Positions 1-6,926 of a stretch of 16,442 nt of DNA are shown here, piece by piece (position 1 is the first letter of the stretch; each line of letters opens with the position of its first letter). Position numbers and translations under genes: made by a program. The stretch is from assembly GCA_964533785.1 (NCBI GenBank), contig CAZHNG010000136.1:1-16442 (forward strand). The letters run 5' to 3'. The stretch is from JANQRV01 sp964533785. Lineage in GTDB: Bacteria; Bacteroidota; Bacteroidia; Chitinophagales; Saprospiraceae. A model generated the notes under the pieces. It worked only from the letters and a program-made list of their open reading frames with translations. It was not told where the DNA came from and did no database searches.

Positions 1-89
1 GAAAGGGGAAATTTTACCTTGCCCTTTTATTTATAATTATTCATGCAACAAAGCCATTCGTAAAGAGAAATTTTAAATAATAAAAAGGC

Positions 90-1076
90 TCATTTGATAG
101 CTTGATAAAGCACCTTCCAGAACTTATTTTTTAACTTGTATATTTTAGATAGGGGTTTAATTTGCGCATTAAACCGCAAATTAATAGGCGCCACATTAGA
201 AAGTACGCTCCCGCAAAAATCAAAAAGCTTTTCTTCCCGGGCCGCATGGCACATCGCTTCGTAAGTCAGTAATTTGTAGGCGTCGTTATTCTGCCCCGCC
301 TTAAGATCATTGCCCGAAAAAAGACTGTAACAGGTATCCCCGTCGTTGATCGTATAAACGAATGAGCACGGGGTTCCCGCACGGCGGTCGGTTGCATAAT
401 AAATATTCCTGGCCTGTCTTTCGACGAGAGCGGCTTCCAGGCGCACAAATTTTTCCAGGCTGATCATTGACGGAACTTTTTGGTGGATATTACTCTTAGT
501 CAAAAGCTCATGCAGTACTGGTAGCGCAGGAACCGGGGCCAAGGTCAATTCTTCCCGGGCTTTCCGGATACTGCGCCGGATATGCCGGTTGAATTGTTGT
601 AGTAATGCTTCCGGAGATTGCCCCCTGGTATCTACGAATTGCGAATAGTAGGTGGTTTGTTGATAACCTTTCCAATAAAAAGGCAGCCAATTTTGTACAT
701 TCGGGGTATAGATCTGACTGAAAAAAGGCACCCGGGGCAAGCCGTCGATCAGCGTATTCATGATCTTATGGTAAGCGGAATTCATTTTGTAATGAGAGGA
801 GTTGACCGGCAAATCGAGGTAAACATCTAAAAAAGGGGTGAGTGGTGGGTGGATGATCATTTTAAAGCCCATCTTGCTTTGGTAGGTATACGGCAGGGCA
901 CCGGCGATTTCCCCATTTTTATGAAATGCGATGCTCACATCCCAGCCTTCCGCCCCACAAAGAATATCCAGCCACCAATACTGCGAAAAAATATTGATCT
1001 TATCTTTTTGCTCACAAAGCCGGACGTAGAGCGCTCTGCGTTCCGCCGGGGTTAACTGATGATTTATGTGCGGCAT
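90..1076 (-). CDS. FemAB/GNAT-like N-acyltransferase, 328 aa
   Basis: Predicted cytoplasmic acyltransferase of the FemAB/GNAT-like fold common in Bacteroidota polysaccharide loci; substrate unknown. The N-terminal part has the family look: LTPAERR near residues 8-14, FSQYWWLD at 30-37 and ALPY at 60-63. A basic stretch at 163-174 (NRHIRRSIRKAR) corresponds to the K/R-rich part of the acyl-donor region in this family. The C-terminal half carries SLFSGND (251-257) and ends with LRFNAQIKPLSKIYK (300-314), the usual FemAB-like tail. The frame stays open to 1283, but the start is placed at the ATG at 1076 (alternative ATG at 1085), because the upstream extension is antisense to conserved asnB codons and does not resemble a protein family. 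The 5' end overlaps the divergent asnB start by 11 bp. No Shine-Dalgarno site is visible. Family assignment is fairly sure; the transferred group is not known. Confidence 0.85.
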   Translation of the reverse strand: MPHINHQLTPAERRALYVRLCEQKDKINIFSQYWWLDILCGAEGWDVSIAFHKNGEIAGALPYTYQSKMGFKMIIHPPLTPFLDVYLDLPVNSSHYKMNSAYHKIMNTLIDGLPRVPFFSQIYTPNVQNWLPFYWKGYQQTTYYSQFVDTRGQSPEALLQQFNRHIRRSIRKAREELTLAPVPALPVLHELLTKSNIHQKVPSMISLEKFVRLEAALVERQARNIYYATDRRAGTPCSFVYTINDGDTCYSLFSGNDLKAGQNNDAYKLLTYEAMCHAAREEKLFDFCGSVLSNVAPINLRFNAQIKPLSKIYKLKNKFWKVLYQAIK

Positions 1077-2832
1077 AGTAGGCATTATCCATCTAGACCA
1101 TACAAAGGTAAACAAAGCATCAATAGTAGATGCATTGGAGTTGATAAAGCACCGCGGACCGGATGCAAGCGGTTGGCATATCCGGGATAATGTAGGCCTG
1201 GGACATAAGCGGCTGGCGATTTTCGATCTCAGCGATGCCGCTAAACAGCCATTATTGATCGAAGACCATGGCATCGTTTTCAATGGTGCGATTTACAATT
1301 ACCGGGAACTCCGGCAAGAACTGGAAAAAAAAGGCTATTCCTTCTTTTCCCGTTCGGATACGGAAGTCATCCTGCAGGCATACCGGCACTGGGGCCCGGC
1401 TTGTGTCCATCGTTTCAACGGGCAATGGGCTTTTGCCGTTTACGACCCCTTGCGGAAAAAAATTTTTTGTTCGCGTGACCGCTTCGGGATTAAGCCTTTT
1501 TATTACGTGCAGTTCGGGCAAAAATTCTGTTTTGCTTCCGAGATAAAAGCATTTCGGGCTTTCGGGGAATGGCAACCTGAATTGAACAGGCCCCGCGCCT
1601 ATGAGTTTTTGGCTTACGGCTATCATGATCATACCGAAGAAACTTTATTTGCAGGCGTTCGCCAATTGGGAAAAGGTAAGAACCTATGGCTGGATTTGAA
1701 TACCGGACGGCTGCAGGTGGAGTCCTACTACGACTTGCGAAAGCAAATTCAGCTCAATCCGGATAAACCGGAAGTGGCAAAAGAAAAGTTTCTTGACTGC
1801 TTCAAAACAGCAATTGACCTGAGGCTTCGTGCGGACGTCGCGGTAGGCGCAAACCTATCGGGAGGTATTGACAGTTCGTCCATCGTCGGGCTAGCCAGCC
1901 AAAAACAACCGGACCTGAGCACATTTTCGGTTTGTTTTAAAGAAAAAAGCATCAATGAAGAGCTTTATGTGGATGCGGTCCTGCAGCAGCATCCGTTGGT
2001 TGCTCATAAAATACGGCCTGGCCTGGAGGAATTGCAAGCCTCCATCCGCAATGTGACCTGGTACAATGACGAACCCATTGCCTCCCTTAGCGTAGTAGCC
2101 CAGCATCTGCTGTTCCAGAAAGTATGGGAAGAAGGCATAAAATCAACACTGGGCGGTCAAGGAGCTGATGAGATCTTGGCCGGCTACGAAAAGTTTTACC
2201 TGCCGCTGCTCAAGCAAGCTATCCGGCGGAAAATCGGTGATTTTTTTACCTTATTGTACCAAATTCAGAAACTGCATCACATCAAGTTGTCCGACGCCTT
2301 AAACCGCTACTTTCTTTACGCCGGTAAAAACAAATCCCGGGCAAATACCTCTTATTGGAACCCGGATTTTGTTCCCGCAAAAGGGCAATTATTTCAGCGG
2401 CGCCCGGATCGAACGGTTTCTGATACTTCTCTCAACCTCTTATACGAAGTGGGACTGGCCACGCTTTTGCATTACGAGGACCGCAATGCGATGGCTTTTG
2501 GAGTAGAATCGCGGCTGCCTTTTTTGGATCACCATTTGGTGGAATATGCCCTCAGTTTACCGGATCATTTGAAAATTCATCAGGGCATCCGCAAATACAT
2601 CTTAAGAGAAGCGATGAGGTCATACCTGCCGGAAAAAATCTACCACCGCTATGACAAAATCGGCTTTGCTGCTCCGGATGATCGTTTAACGCCGCACCTG
2701 TTGCCTCAGGTTGAAGATTTTGTAAACCGCCAAACCTCTATTTTTCATCCCCATTTCGAACTTAAAACAGCTTCTGCGGACCTCATCCGTAGGATCTATT
2801 TCTTCAAAGTATGGATGGAATTGTTTTTATAA
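1066..2832 (+). CDS. asnB: Asparagine synthase (glutamine-hydrolysing)-type amidotransferase
   Basis: Class II glutamine amidotransferase fused to an asparagine-synthetase ATP-dependent domain, 588 aa, a normal length. The start MCGIVGII fixes the ATG at 1066, because Cys2 is the nucleophile exposed after Met removal. Also visible are RGPD (30-33), Arg49, the oxyanion pair Asn73-Gly74, Asp98 of SRSDTEV and SRDRFGIKPFYY. The synthetase half has the pyrophosphate loop SGGIDSS at 265-271, a GGQGADE motif near residue 363, and a late GVESRLPFLDHHLVEYAL stretch. The family makes Asn from Asp, Gln and ATP. In polysaccharide loci, relatives are proposed to amidate uronic acids or other carboxylated precursors, so that role is possible here. 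One oddity is FNGAIYN: Ala75 stands where the family usually has Glu (NGEIYN). The gene overlaps the divergent acyltransferase at its 5' end and, by 6 bp, the convergent one at its 3' end. Confidence 0.95.
   Translation: MCGIVGIIHLDHTKVNKASIVDALELIKHRGPDASGWHIRDNVGLGHKRLAIFDLSDAAKQPLLIEDHGIVFNGAIYNYRELRQELEKKGYSFFSRSDTEVILQAYRHWGPACVHRFNGQWAFAVYDPLRKKIFCSRDRFGIKPFYYVQFGQKFCFASEIKAFRAFGEWQPELNRPRAYEFLAYGYHDHTEETLFAGVRQLGKGKNLWLDLNTGRLQVESYYDLRKQIQLNPDKPEVAKEKFLDCFKTAIDLRLRADVAVGANLSGGIDSSSIVGLASQKQPDLSTFSVCFKEKSINEELYVDAVLQQHPLVAHKIRPGLEELQASIRNVTWYNDEPIASLSVVAQHLLFQKVWEEGIKSTLGGQGADEILAGYEKFYLPLLKQAIRRKIGDFFTLLYQIQKLHHIKLSDALNRYFLYAGKNKSRANTSYWNPDFVPAKGQLFQRRPDRTVSDTSLNLLYEVGLATLLHYEDRNAMAFGVESRLPFLDHHLVEYALSLPDHLKIHQGIRKYILREAMRSYLPEKIYHRYDKIGFAAPDDRLTPHLLPQVEDFVNRQTSIFHPHFELKTASADLIRRIYFFKVWMELFL
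1103..1110 (-). promoter_or_regulatory. Possible Bacteroidota -7 box for the leftward acyltransferase
   Basis: Read on the minus strand this is TACCTTTG, a perfect match to the Bacteroidota -7 consensus TAnnTTTG. It lies 18 bp upstream of the ATG at 1085, inside the first codons of asnB. No TTTG -33 element is visible 19-20 bp further upstream, so the match may be chance. If real, the acyltransferase mRNA would have a very short leader and its promoter would sit inside a divergent coding sequence. Confidence 0.2.
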
Positions 2833-3531
2833 TTTCCTCCTGAGTTGCTGGAAGTAATAATACCATAACGGATAGTAATGCCAACGTTTAACGATTTTCC
2901 CATTAAAGCCATTTTTAAAAGTCTTGATCCCTTCGATCTCCGCCTCCTGTCCTTCCGGCATTTCGTACCCGCCTGCGTAGTATTTTTCAAAACCCCTTTG
3001 CCCAAAATAGACAAAACTGCGGTGGAATAAATACTTATTGGCCGTGCTGATCTTGCGTTTTTCCGCGGGATAAAAGCGGAAGGCAGAAGCATGATCCGTG
3101 CAAATGACGATCTTTTTTTCGTGATCGAGCAGGTACAAATGCGTGGAGAGTAGTTTTTGGTCTTCATAAAGGTTGCGGATCAAATAGTCTTTCTTGGTTG
3201 CAAAGAACCGCTCGTTGTATTGAAAAAGGCCGATCGCTTCGGCGTTTTGGTTGAAAAGGCCAAGAAAGGCTTTGGGGTCGGTCGTATTTTCTAGGGTAAA
3301 ATCGTATTTTTTTGAAGCGGCAGTGATGTATTTTTTCGTCCGGGATTGATAAGTATCCAGGAGTTTGTCTTCCGGCAGGCTGATGTCGACCTCCATATCC
3401 AGTTGCGTAACCCGCTTCATGCCCAATACATTGCCGGTATCAGCAGTAAAGAGAAAAACCCGGTTAAGAGCAGTAAAGGCCCGGTCTGCAAACCAGGTCC
3501 AGGTCAGTATTTTTCTTTGCTCGACGATCAT
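2827..3531 (-). CDS. Short FemAB/GNAT-like acyltransferase, 234 aa
   Basis: Probable cytoplasmic GNAT/FemAB-like acyltransferase; substrate unknown. It is about 80-90 residues shorter than the two other FemAB-like proteins here and looks like a compact single-domain version. A conserved-looking core runs through NQNAEAIGLFQYNERFF (94-110). The C-terminal tail EIEGIKTFKNGFNG (198-211) matches the usual family ending, in which a Lys/Phe-rich GI..FK.GF motif closes the fold. The tail is rich in aromatics (WHYYPLWYYYF, 217-227) and could contact lipid. The start is the ATG at 3531, overlapping the TGA of the upstream glycosyltransferase (TGATG), so it is probably translationally coupled. A TTG one codon earlier is the alternative. 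It is the last gene of the leftward operon, and its stop overlaps the end of convergent asnB by 6 bp. Function within the locus is inferred only. Confidence 0.8.
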   Translation of the reverse strand: MIVEQRKILTWTWFADRAFTALNRVFLFTADTGNVLGMKRVTQLDMEVDISLPEDKLLDTYQSRTKKYITAASKKYDFTLENTTDPKAFLGLFNQNAEAIGLFQYNERFFATKKDYLIRNLYEDQKLLSTHLYLLDHEKKIVICTDHASAFRFYPAEKRKISTANKYLFHRSFVYFGQRGFEKYYAGGYEMPEGQEAEIEGIKTFKNGFNGKIVKRWHYYPLWYYYFQQLRRKL

Positions 3532-4688
3532 CAATAATTGCGCAATATTTTGTTAAACAACTCACCGTATTCACGAATGATGTTTTCATAACTGTACCGG
3601 GGAACGACTAGACTGCGAATCTCTGCGGGGTCGTATTGTTTATGAGTACGGTACAGGTTATGTAAAGCTTCTTGCAGGGCAGAAAGATCGTGTAAAGGAA
3701 CCATCACGCCGGCCCTGCTGTCAAAAAAATCCTTGGGGCCATCGGTTGCGGTAGTAATAATGGGTTTGCCGCAAGCCATCGCTTCGATAAGCGTCATCCC
3801 AAATGTCTCGTAGTGACTAGCCGATACGTATACATCACAACTCCGCATTTGTTCCGCTACTTCCCCCAGGGTCATACTCCCCGGGAAAATCAGGTTGTTG
3901 TGCGTTAATCCTGCCTTTCGTGCCTGTCTTTTCAACTTCTTTTGGTCGGGTAAATGATCTCCGAGCAGCAGTTTTACTTTACCGGGAAAATTTTGGTTGA
4001 GACCGGCAAAGGCCTGGATCAATTCGGCGTAACCTTTAACTTTTGACGGAGCACCGATCGATAGAAATGTTACCGTTTCGCTCTTTTTTAAACTTTCTAC
4101 GGGGTAAAATATTTCCGTATCCACACCATTCGGTATCAATTGTGCTTCAACCTGAAATTGATCTCCTAATTCGGAAGCTAATTTTTTACTCACCGCCGTG
4201 ATCGCACCGGCCTCTTGATAACAACCACGCAGGTACGGTTTAAGCCATTGCGGGATCTTTTTTTCCGTAATAGCGCTGCTGTGCTCCGATAAAATATAAG
4301 GAATACGATGGCGATCCTTGATCCTTTGGGCGACCAGTGCGGCCAGGTAAGAATGCGCATGAATAAGGTCCGGCCGCTGCGTTAGCATAAGGTAACGTTC
4401 GAAAATCCGTACATAAGCAGCGATCCATTTTTTAAGTATCCAGGGATGCCGCTTGGGAAGGAAAAAGGTGTTGTAACGGTAAGTCAGTACCCCTTCCTCT
4501 TGCCTTTGGAATAATTCTTTAAAGGGGTACTTCCATTTCTCGGGGAAATCCCTCCAGTCAATCCCCGCAAACAGTATTTCAGACTCGAACCCTTTTTGGG
4601 CAAAAGCAGCAGCAAGCATGCGGAAGAGATTGCCGTCATTGGATCCCGGAAAGGCCCGGTACCAGGAAGGAATGGTCAGTATTTTCAT
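3531..4688 (-). CDS. Glycosyltransferase family 4 (GT-B, retaining)
   Basis: GT4 sugar transferase of 385 aa, a typical length, acting at the cytoplasmic membrane on lipid-linked repeat units. The N-terminal Rossmann domain starts MKILTIPSWYRAFPGSNDGN, a common opening for glycan-cluster GT4 enzymes. DLIHAHSYLAALVA and PYILSEHSS follow. Then come TAVSKKLA, the linker IPNGVDTEIFYP and the donor domain (FLSIGAPSKVKGYAELIQAF). The retaining-GT motif E-X7-E is intact as Glu294-TFGMTLI-Glu302, followed by AMACGKPIITT. The nucleotide-sugar donor and the linkage cannot be read from the sequence. The ATG at 4688 forms an ATGA overlap with the TGA of the preceding GT2 gene, and its own TGA overlaps the next ATG, so it is tightly coupled on both sides. 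Confidence 0.95.
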   Translation of the reverse strand: MKILTIPSWYRAFPGSNDGNLFRMLAAAFAQKGFESEILFAGIDWRDFPEKWKYPFKELFQRQEEGVLTYRYNTFFLPKRHPWILKKWIAAYVRIFERYLMLTQRPDLIHAHSYLAALVAQRIKDRHRIPYILSEHSSAITEKKIPQWLKPYLRGCYQEAGAITAVSKKLASELGDQFQVEAQLIPNGVDTEIFYPVESLKKSETVTFLSIGAPSKVKGYAELIQAFAGLNQNFPGKVKLLLGDHLPDQKKLKRQARKAGLTHNNLIFPGSMTLGEVAEQMRSCDVYVSASHYETFGMTLIEAMACGKPIITTATDGPKDFFDSRAGVMVPLHDLSALQEALHNLYRTHKQYDPAEIRSLVVPRYSYENIIREYGELFNKILRNY

Positions 4689-5557
4689 GCGCGATCGATT
4701 TTGTTGAGCATTCCTATTCCGTATAATATCTTGACGTACCAGGCTAAGAAAAAGAGCTGTACATAATTTAGCGTATTGTCTTTCTTACGATCCCGGTTTT
4801 TCATGAACCGGATGAACCGGGGAGATGGGAAGAGAAAATGACGGAGGACCTGTGCGGTCCACTGCCGGGAATAAATTGATTTTGAGCTTTTTACCCAGTT
4901 CTCTTTGGTCCCCGTGCCCAGCCTGATGTATTTCCGAACAAAAGGTTTAAAAGGTTTAGAAGGATAATGCACTATTGCCTGCGGACAGTAGGCAAATTTG
5001 TAACCTGCTTTACAGGCTTTATGGCTCCAGGCAATGTCCGCGAGGGATCGCTGACCTTCCGGGAAGAGTCCCAGCTTATCGAATAAGGAGCTGCGCACCA
5101 TGATGTGACCACCTGGAAGGGCTTCCAGTCGATCGAACTGTTCTGCATCGATGAATGAATACAAGTAATCGAAATATTCAAAGATGGAACGGGGCGTATT
5201 GAATTCAAATTCGATGGGGCCGATAACGATGTCGGCTCCCGCATTGATACATTCCAAATTACTTTCCAACCAGTTGGGGACGGGTATGCAACTGGAATCC
5301 AGCAGGGCGATAATTTTTCCCTGGGCTTGTTTGATGCCAGAATTGCGACAGGTATAAGGGCTTTTTACCTTTGTTTCCCGAAGAACTGTTACGTCATGCC
5401 GCCTGGCAACTTCAATGGAATCGTCATCAGAGCCATTGTCGACGACAATAATTTCCATCCTGGATAGTGGATAAGATTGTCTTTTCAGAGCCGATAGGCA
5501 TTTATTCAATCTTTTGACCTGATTGTAATTTGGAACGACAACAGAAATCTCGATCAT
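4685..5557 (-). CDS. Glycosyltransferase family 2 (GT-A, inverting)
   Basis: GT2 transferase of 290 aa. The GT-A fold is clear from SVVVPNYNQ (5-13), EIIVVDNGSDDDS (35-47) and CRNSGIKQAQGKIIALLD (70-87). The motif where most relatives have a metal-binding DxD or DADC reads Asp87-Ser88-Ser89-Cys90, so the second acidic residue is absent. PVPNWLE (93-99) follows, as normal. A later acidic motif that usually reads GEDxDL is diverged (SLADIAWSHKA). The C-terminal 25 residues are hydrophobic and aromatic (YVQLFFLAWYVKILYGIGML) and may attach the enzyme to the inner membrane. The ATG at 5557 is 1 bp after the stop of the upstream GT4 gene, and the stop overlaps the downstream GT4 start (ATGA). Probably adds one sugar of the repeat unit; donor unknown. 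Confidence 0.93.
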   Translation of the reverse strand: MIEISVVVPNYNQVKRLNKCLSALKRQSYPLSRMEIIVVDNGSDDDSIEVARRHDVTVLRETKVKSPYTCRNSGIKQAQGKIIALLDSSCIPVPNWLESNLECINAGADIVIGPIEFEFNTPRSIFEYFDYLYSFIDAEQFDRLEALPGGHIMVRSSLFDKLGLFPEGQRSLADIAWSHKACKAGYKFAYCPQAIVHYPSKPFKPFVRKYIRLGTGTKENWVKSSKSIYSRQWTAQVLRHFLFPSPRFIRFMKNRDRKKDNTLNYVQLFFLAWYVKILYGIGMLNKIDRA

Positions 5558-5558
5558 A

Positions 5559-6752
5559 TCACCTGGCTTTTTTGTAGTATAAATCCGTTAAATGCTTTGC
5601 ATTTTGGGTGATATCAAATTTTGATTCCATCAATAGTCTCGCGTTTTGCCCCCACTGATCATAGGTGGGTTGATCCATCCAGTAGAAAAATTCAATGGCT
5701 GCGGCCAATTGCTCTATGTTCTTTTCTTCCGCTAATATAGCAGTATTTTCATTCTTCGTGATATGAGGTATATCGCAGTGTTTGGTAGCGATGACGGGCA
5801 TACCGGTGGCCTGAGCATCCATAAGTACGATCGGTGCCCCCCCTTCGCAGTCCCTGAGCGTAGAGTAACAACTGGGATGGATGAATACGTGGAAATTGGA
5901 CATGAACGGATGCAGTGTATTGTAATCGATGAAGCTTTTGATCAATACTTTATCTTTAAGCGGTCTGTTTTTTTGTAAGTATTCAATTACACTTGCCTTA
6001 TACGCCGGTTGACGATCATTTCCAACTATGGTCAAAGTCATATCCGGACAGCTGGAAAGGGCTCTTTCAAAGGCTTGGATGCTATATATCTGGCCTTTTT
6101 TTTCTGTAAAGGAAGCTATTTGTAGCAGGTTCAGTTGGCCTTTTTTTTTGGTTCTGGAAAAAGCCGGGATTTTAGCGGGTTCAACGCCCAGGGGGGCAAC
6201 GGCAATTTTTTCAGCCGGGCATCCTTTTTTTCTTATAGTTTCCGCACCAAAAGGCCCTTCGCAAATGACCAGGTCAGCTCCTTTGAATATTTTTTGGTGG
6301 TAATTTTTCCATTTTTGATTTTGCAAAGGCAGGCTTTCGTAATCGTATCCGTAGAATGAGATGAAATAGGGTAGTTCCAGTTTCTTTGTCAAAGGCAGAA
6401 AATGATAGCCCGCAGAACCAAAATGTGCATGTACCAACTCAATTTTATGTTCTTTAATATACGAATGTAAAAATTTGAAATAATTACCAACGATAGTTTG
6501 TAGACCGTGGATCGCTATTTTTTGTAATAATTCCAGGGGGCGACTTTTATCCAGTTGAGAAGAAAAGTGCATAACCGAATCCAATGGCCATTGGCAGTAA
6601 TGAAATTGGCCAGGAAAAAAATTGGTGTGTTTAAAATGTAATGCGCCGATGTGGATTTCGTTACCCTCCATATTTTTCAATAGGTTGAAAAGCCAGATCT
6701 CTGTTGGGCAAAGGTAGTCCAGGAACAGGTGTAAGCTTTTGGTTTTCTTCAT
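5559..6752 (-). CDS. Glycosyltransferase family 4 (WcaL/AmsK-like)
   Basis: GT4 transferase of 397 aa. The frame is open further upstream to 6836, but the ATG at 6752 gives the expected N-terminus (MKKTKSLHLFLDYLCPTEIW), and the extra 28 residues are low-complexity and AT-rich. Recognisable blocks are ELVHAHFGSAGYHFLPL, PYFISFYGYDY, ADLVICEG, VAPLGVEP, NLLQIASFTEKKGQIYSIQAF and the C-terminal HPSCYST..DCEGGAPIVL. This set resembles the WcaL/AmsK colanic/amylovoran subgroup of GT4. The acid pair is Glu303 and Asp312, eight residues apart, instead of the textbook E-X7-E; Asp in place of the second Glu is unusual but still acidic. It is the first gene of the leftward four-gene operon, whose promoter must lie in the AT-rich spacer to its right. 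Donor and acceptor sugars cannot be predicted. Confidence 0.93.
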   Translation of the reverse strand: MKKTKSLHLFLDYLCPTEIWLFNLLKNMEGNEIHIGALHFKHTNFFPGQFHYCQWPLDSVMHFSSQLDKSRPLELLQKIAIHGLQTIVGNYFKFLHSYIKEHKIELVHAHFGSAGYHFLPLTKKLELPYFISFYGYDYESLPLQNQKWKNYHQKIFKGADLVICEGPFGAETIRKKGCPAEKIAVAPLGVEPAKIPAFSRTKKKGQLNLLQIASFTEKKGQIYSIQAFERALSSCPDMTLTIVGNDRQPAYKASVIEYLQKNRPLKDKVLIKSFIDYNTLHPFMSNFHVFIHPSCYSTLRDCEGGAPIVLMDAQATGMPVIATKHCDIPHITKNENTAILAEEKNIEQLAAAIEFFYWMDQPTYDQWGQNARLLMESKFDITQNAKHLTDLYYKKAR

Positions 6753-6926
6753 ATTTAGTTGTTCTTGTAGAATATATTTGGGTCTACTAGGACTGTTTTT
6801 CTTGGTGTGGAAAAGAGCGTAAAAGATGAAATACAAGTTGAAGTCTTCAATTTTTAAAATTATTTACGTAGAAAAAAGTTACTTAAAATTTTATATATTG
6901 AATAAATTTTTAGAGATTTTTCAAGA
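6753..6926. promoter_or_regulatory. AT-rich divergent intergenic region between the two operons
   Basis: This 174-bp spacer lies between the ATG of the leftward GT4 operon (6752) and the ATG of the rightward aminotransferase operon (6927), so it must hold both promoters unless transcription enters from outside. It is strongly AT-rich toward the right. One plus-strand TATATTTG (6773-6780) fits the TAnnTTTG -7 consensus but has no -33 TTTG at the right distance. No minus-strand match was found. No Shine-Dalgarno sequence precedes either start. No small gene is visible. Confidence 0.5.
6838..6850. repeat. Short perfect palindrome in the divergent spacer
   Basis: TTGAAGTCTTCAA is a perfect inverted repeat with 6-bp arms and a 1-base centre, roughly midway between the two divergent starts. 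It could be a regulator binding site serving both operons. A palindrome this short can arise by chance in AT-rich DNA, and no second copy of comparable length was seen nearby. Confidence 0.25.

Noticed and set aside
2..28. Possible terminator hairpin AAAGGG...CCCTTT followed by T-rich sequence
   Set aside because: Only 6 bp of stem with a 14-nt loop, mostly A-T pairs and an interrupted T tract; no gene ends just upstream on the plus strand inside the window.
1077..1283. N-terminal extension of the leftward acyltransferase up to 1283
   Set aside because: This segment is antisense to conserved asnB codons and the translated residues resemble no acyltransferase N-terminus; the family start fits the ATG at 1076 or 1085.
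1252..1632. 126-codon antisense frame inside asnB, and similar antisense frames inside the peptidase and glycosyltransferases
   Set aside because: They are shadows of strongly conserved genes on the other strand and their translations show no recognisable family.
6773..6780. Plus-strand TATATTTG as promoter for the wecE operon
   Set aside because: Matches the -7 consensus, but no -33 element sits at the required distance and it would leave a leader of about 140 nt in AT-rich DNA where such matches arise by chance; kept only as a remark on the spacer.
6753..6836. 28-residue N-terminal extension of the first GT4 glycosyltransferase
   Set aside because: Lies in the AT-rich promoter spacer, is not conserved-looking, and the ATG at 6752 gives the normal GT4 beginning.
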